Source: Bactericera cockerelli
Taxonomy: Eukaryota; Arthropoda; Insecta; Hemiptera; Triozidae
Reading direction: 5' to 3'
Assembly: GCA_024516035.1 (NCBI GenBank)
Contig: CM044957.1
Location: 14,766,564 to 14,830,563 of the forward strand
Length of the DNA: 64,000 nt
Shown: positions 33,644 through 45,537 of the stretch, in pieces
How positions within the stretch are numbered: position 1 is the stretch's first letter
Layout of the letters: every line of letters starts with the position of its first letter
Notes under the pieces: model-generated
Told to the model about the DNA's origin: nothing
What the model saw: the letters and a program-made list of their open reading frames with translations, nothing else
The model's database searches: none
Made by a program: the position numbers and the translations under genes

Positions 33644-35860
33644 GTCTCTATTCATTCCTCACACGTAAGAAACCCTGAAGACCAATTTAGGGAAAACAAT
33701 GCAAGCATTGTGGGCGCGTGTCCAGTAACAGAAGATCTGAATGAGATATTTTATTTCATAGATACCTACCTAAAAAGGTAAGGTAAGATCGTCCCTTAAT
33801 TTGACTTTGATTTTTCATTTACAGCGCATCCACAATATCTCGGATAAGGAACCATTTTCCAACCTCCAAAATCTTGGTGTAATACAATTTATTTTTGATT
33901 TGGCCCTTCTAAAGGACTTGTCACACTGAACACGGCCTGCGGGCAGCGAACTGGCCGCGGCGAACTCTGTGTCACACTAGAGAGCGGAAGAAAGCTGTCT
34001 GTATGTGTGGATGTTCTCTGTAGAAGCAAGGCGGGCTTGATCATGATCAGTCATCAACGCAACGCCATCTGCAGACGTCATCTGGAGATGAAATCGTCGG
34101 ACACGACGGAATGCCAATAACATGGATGTTCTTTATACAAATTCACACCGTTTGACTGATAAACCTGAAATTTTGCTTATAGGTCCTAAGAGGATAAAAA
34201 TTGGATGGGTGACCTAAAAAATATTCACGTTTTTCGAAGAAAAATATATTCTCGTTTTTAGGTAAGGGTTTGAGCTTTCATTTGACATATCGATCGCGAA
34301 TTTCCAATGAGCCAGCTATTCTTGAGCTACGCCGGGTAAGGACAAAAAATAGATGGGCGACAAAAAATATTCACATTTTTTTAAAAACCTAAATGACATT
34401 TTGTGTGTGGGTGTGTGTGTAGTGTATCTTGTGTGTTTGTGTGTGTGTCTAGGTGGGTGTGTGTGTGTATGGTGTGCGTTTGATGAGCTGGCGAAGCGGC
34501 GGGTGTATAATATAAAAAAGGCGATATTATTACGTATATAAAATCCTTAACTGTATTAGGTATCAACACTGAGCTACCGGGACAGACGCTCTATATGACC
34601 CTCTAACTGTATATTATTCTCTATGTTTGTCTTGAAATTGATGGAATTAAACTAAACTTAATATATTCTCACAATATCTTTTGCACTCCGTCAGTAGCAT
34701 ACAATTTCAGCACACATCAACTAGAAACAAGACATTTCAATATAGATTTATCAGTTTCATTATTGTTTCTAAACCAATGATTTGAAACAATACCTACTTG
34801 CTTTACTACCTCGTACATTATCTGTATTTTATCATGCTAACATGATTGACATGTGCCTACTTGACAAGATTATCATATCAGAAAAGAACCACTTGAATCG
34901 ATTTAATTTTAATGCATGTAAATATTTAATATTATAAAAAGTTTATATTTTTTTGATTGATTTGATTATTTTGCTGTGTATTGGCAATCAACCAAAGTTA
35001 GTCAGGCGCGATTGTGTAATAATTATAGGATTTTTTCAAAAATTATACATATTCACCATCTTGTATTTTCAAACAATGCGACTATGTAAAATTATATCTT
35101 AATACCTATATGAAATAGGTACATTAAATTTCATTCATAATCAACGAAACTCCGAAACGACTGGGCCAAATTTGGACCGAGTCTCTTTTTGATATGTAGG
35201 TATAGGTACGAAGTATTTTAGAATTTTCACATTAGGACCCCAGCACGGGGGATAAAGACATCAAAGTGCTGTGTTTCAGCTAGTTAATTTATAAATTCAC
35301 AGTAAGCCACGCCTTGGTCCAAGCGACGCATCAGAGATAGGTAGGTAGTATTATCAATAAACAAAGTTTCAAATTTCCGTGTGTGAAATTGTTTGGGTTG
35401 ATTTCAAATTTAGTCTTGTCGCAAGGAAAATTTAGGTTTTCAAAAAACATTGTAGTAGGTACTTAGGTATTTTAAAAATATATTAAAGTAAAATACACGT
35501 CCTCAACCAATAGACATTCATTCCAGGGTTCTCTCTCTGAGTGGGTCAGGATGAACTACCCTCTTATATTAGTGAACCTTTTACAAGAGATCAACAGCCA
35601 CAGGCAGTATCCATACTCATTATTTCGTAAGAAAATATTAGAGGGAGTCCAACTTGTTCACAAAATATGGGACAGAAGGAGACAACTTCCAAAAAAAATA
35701 AATGCCTTATGATAAACCTACTACATACGAGTTCATATTGATAAAAAGACAAGCTATTACCACATGAGTCACTTTACTGGATTCAACCAATTTAGTCATA
35801 CCATGTACCTTTTCTATGATTTTTTTTAAAACCAACAGACAAAAATTTTGGGAGAAGAAT
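33644..35860. other. Intergenic DNA with dispersed repeats
   Basis: No gene. A GC-richer stretch at about 33915-34130 (CGGCCTGCGGGCAGCGAACT) is unexplained. The text ATTGGATGGGTGACCTAAAA at 34200 only resembles the 5S box by chance, since no other 5S sequence surrounds it. Confidence 0.35.
34402..34480. repeat. (GT)n microsatellite
   Basis: An interrupted GT repeat of about 78 bp; open frames through it are low-complexity artefacts. Confidence 0.85.
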
Positions 35861-35869
35861 TTGAGGGTT

Positions 35870-36131
35870 CACTTTTCAGACGCACCGTATGGCAAACTAG
35901 CGGGCTGTCGCCCGCTTTGCGGGCCGAGGCATGGCCGTGAAAGCAAAAAGTCCTTTTTCGTCAATGGCAGGTGTTGTAGTGGGAGTTTCGAAAAATCCCG
36001 TCTTATTGCACATCTAGACTATAAGACAAAGCTACCTACCAAATTTCAGCTTCCTAGGACTTACGGTTTGGGCTGTAGAGCGATGATCAGTCAGTGGTCA
36101 GTGAGTGTCTTTGACATTTATATATAGAGAT
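35870..36131 (+). repeat. Dispersed repeat with CCCGCTTTGCGGGCC block and TATATATAGAG end
   Basis: The block GCGGGCTGTCGCCCGC is a small inverted repeat. It is followed by ACCAAATTTCAGCTTCCTAG and ends in CATTTATATATAGAG. Similar ACCAAATTTCAAGTC text occurs near 57399. This looks like the 3' part of a common insect retroelement, but no second full copy is here to define it. Confidence 0.45.
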
Positions 36132-37973
36132 TAACCCGTAAATCACAATGGTATAATTGGGCAGAGTAAAGGATATATTCCCACGATAAAACTTCACATA
36201 GAATCGAATTAAATAGGTTTCATGAATATCCGTCAACGGAGTTACACCCACATTTCGACTTTAGCGAGTGCACTGCACATATTCATGAAACCTATATTAT
36301 TGGATTATCTTGAAGTTTTATCCTTGAAACACCCTTCTATGCACAATTTGCCTCTGATAACACAAAGAGGCGTAATCCAACTATTATCCAAACAAAAGAT
36401 GCAGCATGAATTGAAATCAGACGTATCCTTGAGAACGGTCAAATAAGGACAATATTATAAATAGCAAATTACAGTTGGAAAATCAAATTTACTGACTGAC
36501 TTTTACTGCCGTTAACAGAAAATAAATTCTCAAAATAACTCATTTTAGCTCTCCTGTAAAATTTCATAAATGTAGTTTACACCTCTTTGTGTTATCAGAG
36601 GCATATTATGCCATTGGGAACAGTTGACAAGCAGGAATAGACACAAAAGCGTGATTTAATTTCCTGTAAGTGTATGTACATGAAATGGATCATAATTTCA
36701 GGCTCAAGAGCTCAAATTCTTACTAATTTGCTTTCAAATTCTTGATAAGTTGTAAAATAATAAACAGTTGCTTTATTGACTCAATATTAAAATAAGGATA
36801 TAGTAAGTTATATTAGGTACTTAAGTTAGTACATACTAACTTTAATACTTATTATGAACAATGTGACGAAAATAACATTTAAAAATAAATAACAATAATA
36901 AACAGATTTATTTTAATTCTATTCTTTTAGTATAGAAGACAGTTAATTTGATTTGATAAAATCCAATCAAAAATCAGTGGGTCAATTCAAAATTGTAACT
37001 AGTACTGGGTACCTTTAAACCTTTAAATACAATGAATGGAGAGGACTATTATGTTGATAGTAGGTATCAAAGCAAAGACATGATAACATTCCTCTTTTTT
37101 AAAATAAAAACCTAATTATTATAGTAAAGCTCTTGGTAGATCTTATGTCAGAAGATGAGCAAGACACAAGAATACATAATTATTATAAATAAAATCAGGT
37201 GAATAGAAGACTGGAAGTGATGAAGTCAAGAAAAAGGATTATTCACAAAGCTTCGTAACAGTAATCTACATAGAAAAAGTTATATGCAATTGACATTAAA
37301 ATGTAAACAGAATACAAAATTACATGCATCTTTCCATTTACAATAAAATTCTTTTATTTTCTTTCTTGCATTGATTTTATGTCACAGTTCTGTAGTCTAT
37401 TTCAAGAGTGGTTCCTCAATTTGAAATAAATCATCAAATTATTTACAAGTGCTACATATAAAAAATACCCTAAACTTACTTTACAAGCCAAATAAATTCA
37501 ATAACCTCTCTACTACCTACACAATGAAAACAAACACCCACAGAGAATTGAGTTGAATAAAAATAAAATAATAATACAGAGAAATAATAAGGCAATGAAA
37601 CCCAAATGCTCATTTTAACTTTCAATAAAGCTTACATTGCAATGCTATAATATTTTATTGTATTGTATTGATCACAAGATATTTTATTTTAGTTCATTGA
37701 TCATAATTATTTTCTGGAAATTCCTAGGTAGTTTTGACACATAACAACCTACTATCATATTTTTAAATACATTTTATGATCTTGATTTAGAAATAAGATT
37801 AAGTATTTTTAATATGATTAAGTATTTTTAAATTACACTAGTCTCAAGATGGATATGTACTAAATATTGGCAGATTAAACATTGAAAATTTACTGAGTGA
37901 TTAGATCAGATTTCTGAGCAATGGGCCTAAAAATGAATTAAACTAGAGAGATGACAAATACTGCAATGGTTCA
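36132..37973. other. Intergenic DNA downstream of the USP gene
   Basis: AT-rich, with several possible minus-strand poly-A signals. Apart from the inverted repeats at 36212-36606 I see nothing that can be named. Confidence 0.4.
36212..36606. repeat. Paired inverted repeats
   Basis: AGGTTTCATGAATAT near 36212 pairs with ATATTCATGAAACCT near 36276. TGCCTCTGATAACACAAAGA near 36349 pairs with its complement near 36585. No element ends or target duplications are clear. Confidence 0.5.
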
Positions 37974-40403
37974 TCAATTATCTTTCTGAATATACATGAG
38001 AACATATCCACAGCTAGAAACAACTTCATTTTCTGTGGCTTTGCGAACTGAGCTATCATCAAAAAGATACCAATTTTTATCAATATTGTTCTTGGCATAT
38101 GCTGTGTAATGTCCTCCTCCTAGAGTTCCATAGTGGTTGCAAACTCCAACTAAATCATACTTTTTTAGTTGTTCATTTTTGTTGATAACAATCTTGCTGA
38201 TGTCTAAGTCATGCACAGGAAAATCAACCAAAGTTTCAATCTTGTCACGCCGGTATCTTGAGTAATGAAATCTTTTCAAATGAATGAGCAGTACTTTTGG
38301 TACAGACCAGAGATCAAACTTTTTGGTTGCTTGTTGGAATTCTTTACACTTAGGACAGTACCAGGCATCATCAGAACCAAGTTTTTCATTGGTAACAAAT
38401 AAATCAAGACATTCATCTAGACTATGTTTTACACTGTATCTTTGTTCAGTAACATCGTGACGGATTGGTGTTACTTGTTTGTGGTACTCTTTCATTGTAC
38501 TACTCTCAATTTGAATAGCTAAAAGTTTATCTTTCTCATTTAGGACATAAGTTTTTTCTTGAGATAACTTCTCATAGGTTGAAAGGTTTACACTTACTTG
38601 GTAAATGCCAACATACTTTGATACATGGGAAAAATTGTTTTCATCACTCATAGAGTCACCATTAGGAATATTGAAATGTCTGCACATTTGACCTATGATG
38701 ATTTCAAATATTTCCTTATAGGTTAGCTCTCGTAAAGGAAATGCCACAAGAATTGGATCATTGATGAGCTCATTTTTACAGAAAGTTGAATCACTCACAG
38801 AGACTTCCCATGTACACACAGGAATTACATTGTAATCTGTATTTTCATAGGACACAGGAAGATCATAAATATAAAACAAATTTTGTCCTTCTGCAACTTC
38901 ATCCAGAGTGTCATTCATAGAGAAAAAACTATGAATGTGTGATTTAGATACTTTTGCAACAACCAACTGATTGATACCAACATTTAGTTTAGCCAAATTT
39001 ATAAAATCAATACACATATCTCTAATAAGACTATGTCTTGCTATACAAAATTTATACAACACTTCTTTTTTGTTCTGGTCATAAGGTATGTGCTTAATCT
39101 GAACATAAGAATTCTTCTTTGGAGGCAATGGAAGAGATAAGTAACAGAATGGATCAAATGTAGTTGATACACATTCACATTGTGGGCATGTCACATGGGA
39201 TTTTAGCAGTCCATGAAAATAGTCCACAATGACCGAGTTATTTCTCTTTAAATAGTTATCCCATGACTCCTTGGCAACCACTTCATCAGGACGACCATCA
39301 GCATCTTTCAATTCAATATATGGCTTCTTCTTCACACGATTCAAGTCTTCATGAAGTCCATCAAGAAGAAATGTCAGCAGTTCTTGAGCATCATGTTGTT
39401 GGTAGCCAGAGAATTGAGGAGCAAACCTGCTGACTTGAACTTTAAAATTACTAGGAGCAGTATGATTGTTTTCACCAGACCACATTGTTTTAATGAGTTC
39501 ACCAAATGCCTTAGCAACAAGACCTTTCATTCCAAGTGGATTGGTGGTGTTTAGTTCATTCAAGTGTTGATTTTCAAGAAAATATGTAGTAATAGGAGGG
39601 CAATTGCTCATACACTGTAATACGCTATTCATGAAACAAGTGTTGCCAAGGTTTGATAGTCCACATAACCCAGGTGTGTACTTGAAAGAGTTTACATTTG
39701 ATCTAGCAACTGATGTACTTGGTTCTGAAATATCAATATCCAATCCATTCATTTTAGTTTGAACCAGAATCATTTGAGATTCTGTAAGATTTTCATCTGC
39801 AACATTTGATGATTCTGAAAGAGGATCATAAGATGAACGATCATTATTGCATTGCTTAAAGTTGGTGAGCAGTGTGATTTTAGTATCACTGGGAATTTTA
39901 AAATGCTCCCTCGCAAAGTCTGCTATTTTCTTGATAGAATCATTTCTACTAAACTTGTGTGTTACTGTGTTGTGGATGTTATCTGCCATTGCAATCTTCA
40001 GCTCAAGGAAATAGATCTCCACAATGAAGGTTTGGGAGAACATACCGATAGGGATTACTTTCTTTGCTATTGGAGTTTGTCCTTTGACAATACCATACCA
40101 GGAGTGGAGCTTCTTCCAAGAAGCTTCAGGAATAAGCTCATAATCATCATTCTCAAGTAATCCTTTCTTCAGCTCTCCCCGCTCATCTAACAGACTGCTG
40201 TTGTCTATTGGACCTGGGTGACAAACCATTCCATCAGGCTCCTCCAAGCCAATGTACTGTTGAAACCTATGGTGCCAGTCACTTTCCAGCACATAATAAG
40301 TGTCCCCACTCTGCATGTTGTTAGCAGCTTGATTTGCCTCTAGGATTTCTCTTTTCTGAACTTCAGGCGTAGCATCTACAATTTTACTGATATTTGTAAC
40401 CAT
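37974..40403 (-). CDS. Ubiquitin carboxyl-terminal hydrolase, USP4/11/15 type
   Basis: ATG at 40403 in strong context (ACCATGG) gives 809 residues. An N-terminal DUSP domain (about residues 30-120, YYVLESDWHHRFQQYIG ... SWYGIVKGQTPIAKKVI) is followed by a ubiquitin-like stretch. Next comes the USP core: Cys box GLSNLGNTCFMNS with nucleophile about C256, zinc-ribbon pairs CPQC and CPKC, His box GGGHYTAYAKN with about H765, and the FDD acidic residue at about 782. It should cleave ubiquitin chains from substrates in cytosol and nucleus. Length is a little below vertebrate USP4/15. It has no introns, unlike PIF1 and PINCH here, so a retrocopy is possible, yet no stop or frameshift is present. 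It is transcribed leftward; a divergent upstream region lies at 40404-41577. Confidence 0.93.
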   Translation of the reverse strand: MVTNISKIVDATPEVQKREILEANQAANNMQSGDTYYVLESDWHHRFQQYIGLEEPDGMVCHPGPIDNSSLLDERGELKKGLLENDDYELIPEASWKKLHSWYGIVKGQTPIAKKVIPIGMFSQTFIVEIYFLELKIAMADNIHNTVTHKFSRNDSIKKIADFAREHFKIPSDTKITLLTNFKQCNNDRSSYDPLSESSNVADENLTESQMILVQTKMNGLDIDISEPSTSVARSNVNSFKYTPGLCGLSNLGNTCFMNSVLQCMSNCPPITTYFLENQHLNELNTTNPLGMKGLVAKAFGELIKTMWSGENNHTAPSNFKVQVSRFAPQFSGYQQHDAQELLTFLLDGLHEDLNRVKKKPYIELKDADGRPDEVVAKESWDNYLKRNNSVIVDYFHGLLKSHVTCPQCECVSTTFDPFCYLSLPLPPKKNSYVQIKHIPYDQNKKEVLYKFCIARHSLIRDMCIDFINLAKLNVGINQLVVAKVSKSHIHSFFSMNDTLDEVAEGQNLFYIYDLPVSYENTDYNVIPVCTWEVSVSDSTFCKNELINDPILVAFPLRELTYKEIFEIIIGQMCRHFNIPNGDSMSDENNFSHVSKYVGIYQVSVNLSTYEKLSQEKTYVLNEKDKLLAIQIESSTMKEYHKQVTPIRHDVTEQRYSVKHSLDECLDLFVTNEKLGSDDAWYCPKCKEFQQATKKFDLWSVPKVLLIHLKRFHYSRYRRDKIETLVDFPVHDLDISKIVINKNEQLKKYDLVGVCNHYGTLGGGHYTAYAKNNIDKNWYLFDDSSVRKATENEVVSSCGYVLMYIQKDN

Positions 40404-41424
40404 GGTGAACGAAATGACATCAACGCTCAAGATATTACTTTATATGGTCAAGATGTTTCACTCAACACGACACAATATCAAGTTATGCAGTTTCACTGTC
40501 TTCTTTTCCAAGTAGATGTGGGACAGCAGCGGGTACTTTTCGCGAATTAAAAATCAAAAGTAAATTCAAGACTAAAATAGACAGGCACGTCTTTAACTAG
40601 GAAAAACTGATAGTATATACTGCAGATAGTATTCACAAGAGGTAACTATTAACAATTTTATTAATAAAGAATTTCGCCTTGACCTAATCGGATTTTCCAA
40701 CTACACGGCCGTCAGTTTTTTCTTTTCACTAAAAAATTGTTTTGTATTTTTTCAAATCTCATCGCCATTTTAAATCCGAACAGATTTCTGTTGTACTATT
40801 TAAGAAATCTGTTGATAGAGAAAAAAAATTCTCTGTGCAAAAGTTTGAGAAAGGAGGCTCGAAATTTTAAAATTGTTTTAAATATTTTTTTTAAAAACAA
40901 AAAGAACTCTTTTTTCAATAAATGGTGAATATTCATTAATATTTATTAATCTTGACAATAATTAAGAAAGTTAGAGAAGCAATAATTTGTTCAACACTTT
41001 GCCCAAGTTCATTTGAGGGTAAGTTCTCATATAAATAGGTATCTTGGTATGTAAGTGGTTATAGTGTTAAAGCCAAAAGCATAGTCTATTAATTCCGCCT
41101 TAAATTAATCAACTTTATACACAATCAAATGGCTAATGGCAGTTCTTAATCAGGCTGTTATTGACTGTGCACTTGTACCTTAATCTGATAATCCAGGTAG
41201 TGTAGGGATCCATTAATTGAGGCGATCACAGCAAAAATGGCATAAGGTGATCTTAAGCCCTTTTTACTGTGATTGCAGATTCTAACGTAGAATTTTGTTC
41301 TGCGCATGCCTGTGCAAGTTTGATCTCAATATCTTGTTCCGTTCAAGAATAATATATAATTTTAGTTTCTCAAGTCTCAAGAAGAGCAAGTGGTGATTGA
41401 TTAATGAGTACCTATCTACAGATG

Positions 41425-41464
<40 letters not shown>

Positions 41465-41577
41465 CGAAATTAAGTGCTTTCAGTTTTTTATTAATTTGTA
41501 GATAATATTATTTTAAAATAGAATTTTGTTTAAATTCTTTTTTATAATAATATTGGTATGTAGAGTTCTTCTTACAG
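40404..41577. other. Upstream region of the USP gene
   Basis: Probably holds the USP promoter. It also has a lone Harbinger-MITE end at 41083-41100 and a 36-bp T-run at about 41429-41464. No exon is convincing. Confidence 0.4.
41083..41100. mobile_element. Solo end of the Harbinger-like MITE
   Basis: GTCTATTAATTCCGCC matches the TIR of the three full copies in this window, but no partner end is found nearby. A truncated fourth copy. Confidence 0.6.
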
Positions 41578-41664
41578 GTCAATACTAACAACACAGAGTT
41601 AGTTGCTACCGACTCTGAAGATGAGCCAGATGAGGTAATTGAGATGGAAACTGTAAATGAGTAG
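41578..41664 (+). CDS. Possible terminal exon with acidic C-terminus, gene unknown
   Basis: After a good acceptor (TTCTTCTTACAG|GTC) an open stretch of 28 codons reads ELVATDSEDEPDEVIEMETV and ends in TAG. The composition is protein-like and unlike the surrounding DNA. No upstream exon can be seen, so it may be the last exon of a plus-strand gene, an alternative 5' exon of RPB4, or chance. Confidence 0.25.
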   Translation, partial: VNTNNTELVATDSEDEPDEVIEMETVNE

Positions 41665-42225
41665 GAACCAATAAATACTGATAATACTTTCGAAAAACAA
41701 AAAAAAGCACCTTGTTCTTAATTTGTGCCCTAAAAATACTGGTTTTCATTACTTCCTATCAGAATAATATGTGTTCACAGCAAAAAGGGCATATAATTGA
41801 GATTTTTTAAATGGCCATAGTTAATTAACAGATAGAGGTATTGACTTTATTTTTAATTGAATCAATTCTTAAAACTTGAAAATAAAATATCGAAATACTT
41901 CCAGCAACTCAACTAAAGTAGTTTTCATTGAAATTCATGACAAAAACTTTAAACGTGATTATCTCGAAACCAACTTTTTTCTCTTACGCCCTTCTTGATG
42001 TGATTGCCTCAATTTGAATCTCATTCAAATGATGAGTATTCCTCATACAATTGAGAATATGACCACAAAATAATAGATCTCATCATGTCTTAGATAGGAA
42101 AAACTGGTGCTAAGTCATTATTTAAGTTCTCAATTTTGTCTATTAAAAAAATAAATATCATAGATCTCATTTTTATCTTACTAACTATAATAATTTCATG
42201 TATTTTTATTTACAGTTGTTACAAG

Positions 42226-42639
42226 ATGAATGTATTAGATCAAGTGGTTGAAGAGGATGCTGGAGATTTACAATTTCCCAAGGAATTTGAAAATGCTGAA
42301 ACTCTATTGATATCTGAAGTCCATATGTTGCTGCAACACCGGAAAACTCAAAATGAAAATGCAGAAGAAGAACAGGAATTTTCTGATGTGTTTCTGAAAG
42401 CCCTTACATACACTGACCGATTCCGTAAATTCAAGAACAGAGAAACCATAACATCTGTTAGGAATTTGCTCACACAGAAGAAATTGCACAAATTTGAACT
42501 TGCAGCAATTGCAAATTTATGCCCAGAAACTCCCGAAGAAGCCAAGGCATTAATACCAAGTTTAGAGTGTAGATTTGAAGAAGAAGAGCTGAGACAAATC
42601 TTAGATGATATTCAGACTAAAAGAAGCTTACAGTATTGA
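42226..42639 (+). CDS. Rpb4: RNA polymerase II subunit RPB4 (POLR2D)
   Basis: ATG at 42226 gives 137 residues ending in the family's usual [14 protein letters not shown]. Conserved text includes [34 protein letters not shown] and [23 protein letters not shown]4 pairs with RPB7 to form the stalk of polymerase II, with roles in initiation and mRNA fate. An acceptor (TTTACAG at 42215) lies 10 nt before the ATG, so the 5'UTR begins in an upstream exon that I cannot place. Length is close to the human protein (142). The gene converges on PIF1. Confidence 0.95.
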   Translation: MNVLDQVVEEDAGDLQFPKEFENAETLLISEVHMLLQHRKTQNENAEEEQEFSDVFLKALTYTDRFRKFKNRETITSVRNLLTQKKLHKFELAAIANLCPETPEEAKALIPSLECRFEEEELRQILDDIQTKRSLQY

Positions 42640-44095
42640 CTTCATGTCTTGTGTTACTTAACTCATTTCACTGTACAGTATGTCCCAAAAGTATCAAAAA
42701 AAATCCTATAGTTAATTTTTAAACAGTTCAGAAATTACAAAGGATGAAATTATTGCCATATCATGATTCTCTACCATCCAACCCATGATCTTCCACCACT
42801 TAGAAAGTTGGTAGCATCAATTGCCCAAGTGCTTCATGGCCTGCTCTCAATTTATACAAATACATAGCTACTCATTTTTACTCTCCATATCTTATTTTAA
42901 GGAAAGTATTGGAATCAACTAAACTTTTAATAGTCCCATTTTAGGGTCCTTAGAGCCTAAATCCAAAGTTTCAGCCATTAGTGCATGTGTGCCTGTAAAA
43001 AAAGGATCTCAAGAAACAAGATTTGAAACTTGGTACACAGATTTCTTTTCAAGAGACAATGTGATATAAAACATTTTGCTTAGATTGGTGCTGCCAGTGG
43101 TGGCATTCTATTTGAGGACTTTCTTTAAATAATATAATAGTAGGAGATAGTGATATCTTGAAATTTTCAAAACCAAACTACAAATTACCGGTATTTTGGG
43201 GTGGCTCCCTCCCACTTGAAATAACTTTTTTATTATTCACCCCAAATGAGGGTTGTGACATACCAAATCCAATGTTTTTAAGTGCTGAATACAACTTGAT
43301 GTTAATTTTTTGTTAACTGTTACCATTAACAAAAATGTATCTGTGTGTAAACAAAGTAATGACCAGTTGTGGAAATCAACTACTCTGGCAGATTGGTCAC
43401 CCCATGCTACTCATTTCAATTTATTAAAAAAAAAAAAAAACACACACAAATCTGAGAGTTTAATATCATTTACTTCATTTATTTTTTTTTAGTAAAATTA
43501 AAAAGTCGCAAATATAGTCACAATTGGTGAAATTTGACTTGAGGGATGGTCTCGCATACATTTGATGTAATCTAAGGGCCAAATTAGAGAAAAAGATCAA
43601 AGTTAAGATAAGCCAGACTATTACACAACTTGGTTATAGTGCACTGTGATGGGTTGAAAATTTTACTTGAAGGTATGTCTGCCTTATCTTAAATTTAATC
43701 CAGTTTCATTATTTGGACATTAGTTTTCTGAAATGAAGTGTTGAAAAAATACATCATCTTTATCTCACATGATAAAATTACATTTGGATTTTGAATGTCC
43801 ATTATTAGATTTCTTTTGATACTGATTTTAATCCGTCCCAAGGTAAAGTCTTCTGTTCTTTCTCAAAAGTATAATAATACACTTATTTATTTAAACTGCT
43901 CAAATAGAACTAAAGAATCCTATTATTACAGCATATCAGATATTCAGAAAGAAAGTTTATAATTTTATCCTAATTAAAAAATGTGCTTTTTAGTAAAGTC
44001 CAGGGTAGAAGCAAGACGTAAAATGTATTAAATATACAAGTATCTCCTGATGTGACACACACTAAACTTATCAGAGAGTGCTGACTTTTTTCTTA
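42640..44095. other. 3' flank of RPB4
   Basis: Holds a TACAGTATGTCCC motif near 42674 (a solo end of the palindrome-forming family) and a copy of dispersed repeat R1 at about 43085-43315. No gene is visible. Confidence 0.4.
43085..43315 (+). repeat. Dispersed repeat R1, copy b
   Basis: Shares GTTGTGACATACCAAATCCA, the TTTTGGGGTGG block and the end TTAACTGTTACC with the copies at about 26030, 61140 and 61775. Confidence 0.55.
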
Positions 44096-44496
44096 TACAG
44101 GGTGTTTCAGAAAAGTGTGCATTAATTTTAACCACGTATTTTATGTACCATTTTAGGGGGGGTCAACTCTATAACAAAATGGGCGAAAGGGCCAAAAAAG
44201 TACGGCCTATTTTCTTTCAGTTAACCCCCCTGTGGCCGTCCCTGAAAGTGCAATGACCTCAATTCTCACATCAAAATAACGGCGTCATCTTGTATTGGGA
44301 GTCAATTTTCCACGTTTCAATAACTCTAACAGGTAAGGCGTAATTCAAAATCTAAGATTTTTTTAAAGAACCTTTAGAGATGTGTATCTCCCTTATGAAG
44401 CACTTTCGCCCATTTTGTTATAGAGTTGACCCCCCCTAAAATGGTACATAAAATACGTGGTAAAAATTAATGCACACTTTTCTGAAACACCCTGTA
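44096..44496. mobile_element. 401-bp palindromic element with TACAGGGTG ends
   Basis: Arms of about 96 bp starting TACAGGGTGTTTCAGAAAAG are inverted copies around a spacer of about 200 bp. TA adjoins both ends. It shares its terminal motif, though not its internal sequence, with the nested palindrome at 12461-14120, and looks like a single module of that group. Confidence 0.8.
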
Positions 44497-45306
44497 TACT
44501 ACCCATGCAGATTATGGAATAAATACAAGTAACTTTAAAATAATGTAGCTCATGGATAAATCACATTTAATATAAAATATTACTTTTCAAATTTTATTTA
44601 TCAGTCAGGTAAGGTATAAAAAGAACAGTAATGAGAAAATATTATTTACAGTATTTGTTGAAATATGATAGTACTTTCATCTAAGCATTAAGATTAAGAA
44701 CTTACATCATACAGACAGAAATAATTTTATAAATGAAAATTTTGTGAAAGAACATGTTTGAAATTTAATCAGAACGAACTGAAATGATAATTTTTTAACA
44801 CCAATCAATTGAATTACTATTATGCATTGATTAAGAGTTCAAAAAATATGTAATGTGTGGGGGGGAAAAAATTCATACAGAAAATATATAAATGCATCCC
44901 ATTTTCTTGTGTAACAAAGTATTGTAAACAACAAAGTATTGTAAATGGTTAGTACAAAATAAATCTTGGAAGATCTACGACCACAGACAGGAGGATTTTG
45001 GGATATTGGATGCTCGATAAGCAACCCTGATTCAAAGTTTACAAAAGAGAAAATTAGATTTTTTTTTTTTAATTCCATTGATAGTATCCTAAAGCCACAT
45101 CCCACTGATCTGTTGTTGTTGTTGTTGTTGTTAAACAATTTTGTGGCCTGCAATGTGGGCGTGTTGGAAATTTAGGCAATGACACTGCAATTTAAAAACA
45201 GCTCGAATCATGTAATATACACTGTGTGCATAAACCAGAAAAGTTTGTCTTTTTTTTTTTTTTTTTTTTTTTTTACAATTTCTCCTAAAGTTTTACCTAG
45301 TTAGTT
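44497..45306. other. 3' flank of PIF1
   Basis: AT-rich, with a GTT trinucleotide repeat at about 45108-45131 and a T-run at about 45249-45274. It probably contains the PIF1 3'UTR, but no signal is decisive. Confidence 0.45.
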
Positions 45307-45537
45307 TTATCTCTTCATTTTCTTGCCCAGAGGAATATATTCTTCATTGTAGAGACTCATATTCCTCTCCAATGTCTGATAGAACTTGAGCACGTCAGGG
45401 TTGGCAAACACTTGCTCTGGGTTGAAGTCCACAACACGCAGGCTGGCCAGGCTCTGGGCTCGGGATAACGCGACGTAAGCCTGCCCTGCCTCGAACACGC
45501 GAGCCAATGACATCTCCACACAGTCCAGGGTCAAGCC
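45307..45537 (-). CDS. PIF1: PIF1 exon 8, C-terminus
   Basis: Acceptor CTTCCCCAG|GGC. Encodes GLTLDCVEMSLARVFEAGQA and YVALSRAQSLASLRV, then ends IPLGKKMKR at TAA 45307. Confidence 0.93.
   Translation of the reverse strand, partial: GLTLDCVEMSLARVFEAGQAYVALSRAQSLASLRVVDFNPEQVFANPDVLKFYQTLERNMSLYNEEYIPLGKKMKR

Noticed and set aside
34195..34215. 5S box C text (GGATGGGTGACC) at 34203
   Set aside because: No other 5S or SINE sequence flanks it; probably chance or a very old fragment.
34353..34569. Cys/Val-rich and His/Thr-rich open frames
   Set aside because: Translation of a GT microsatellite on both strands.
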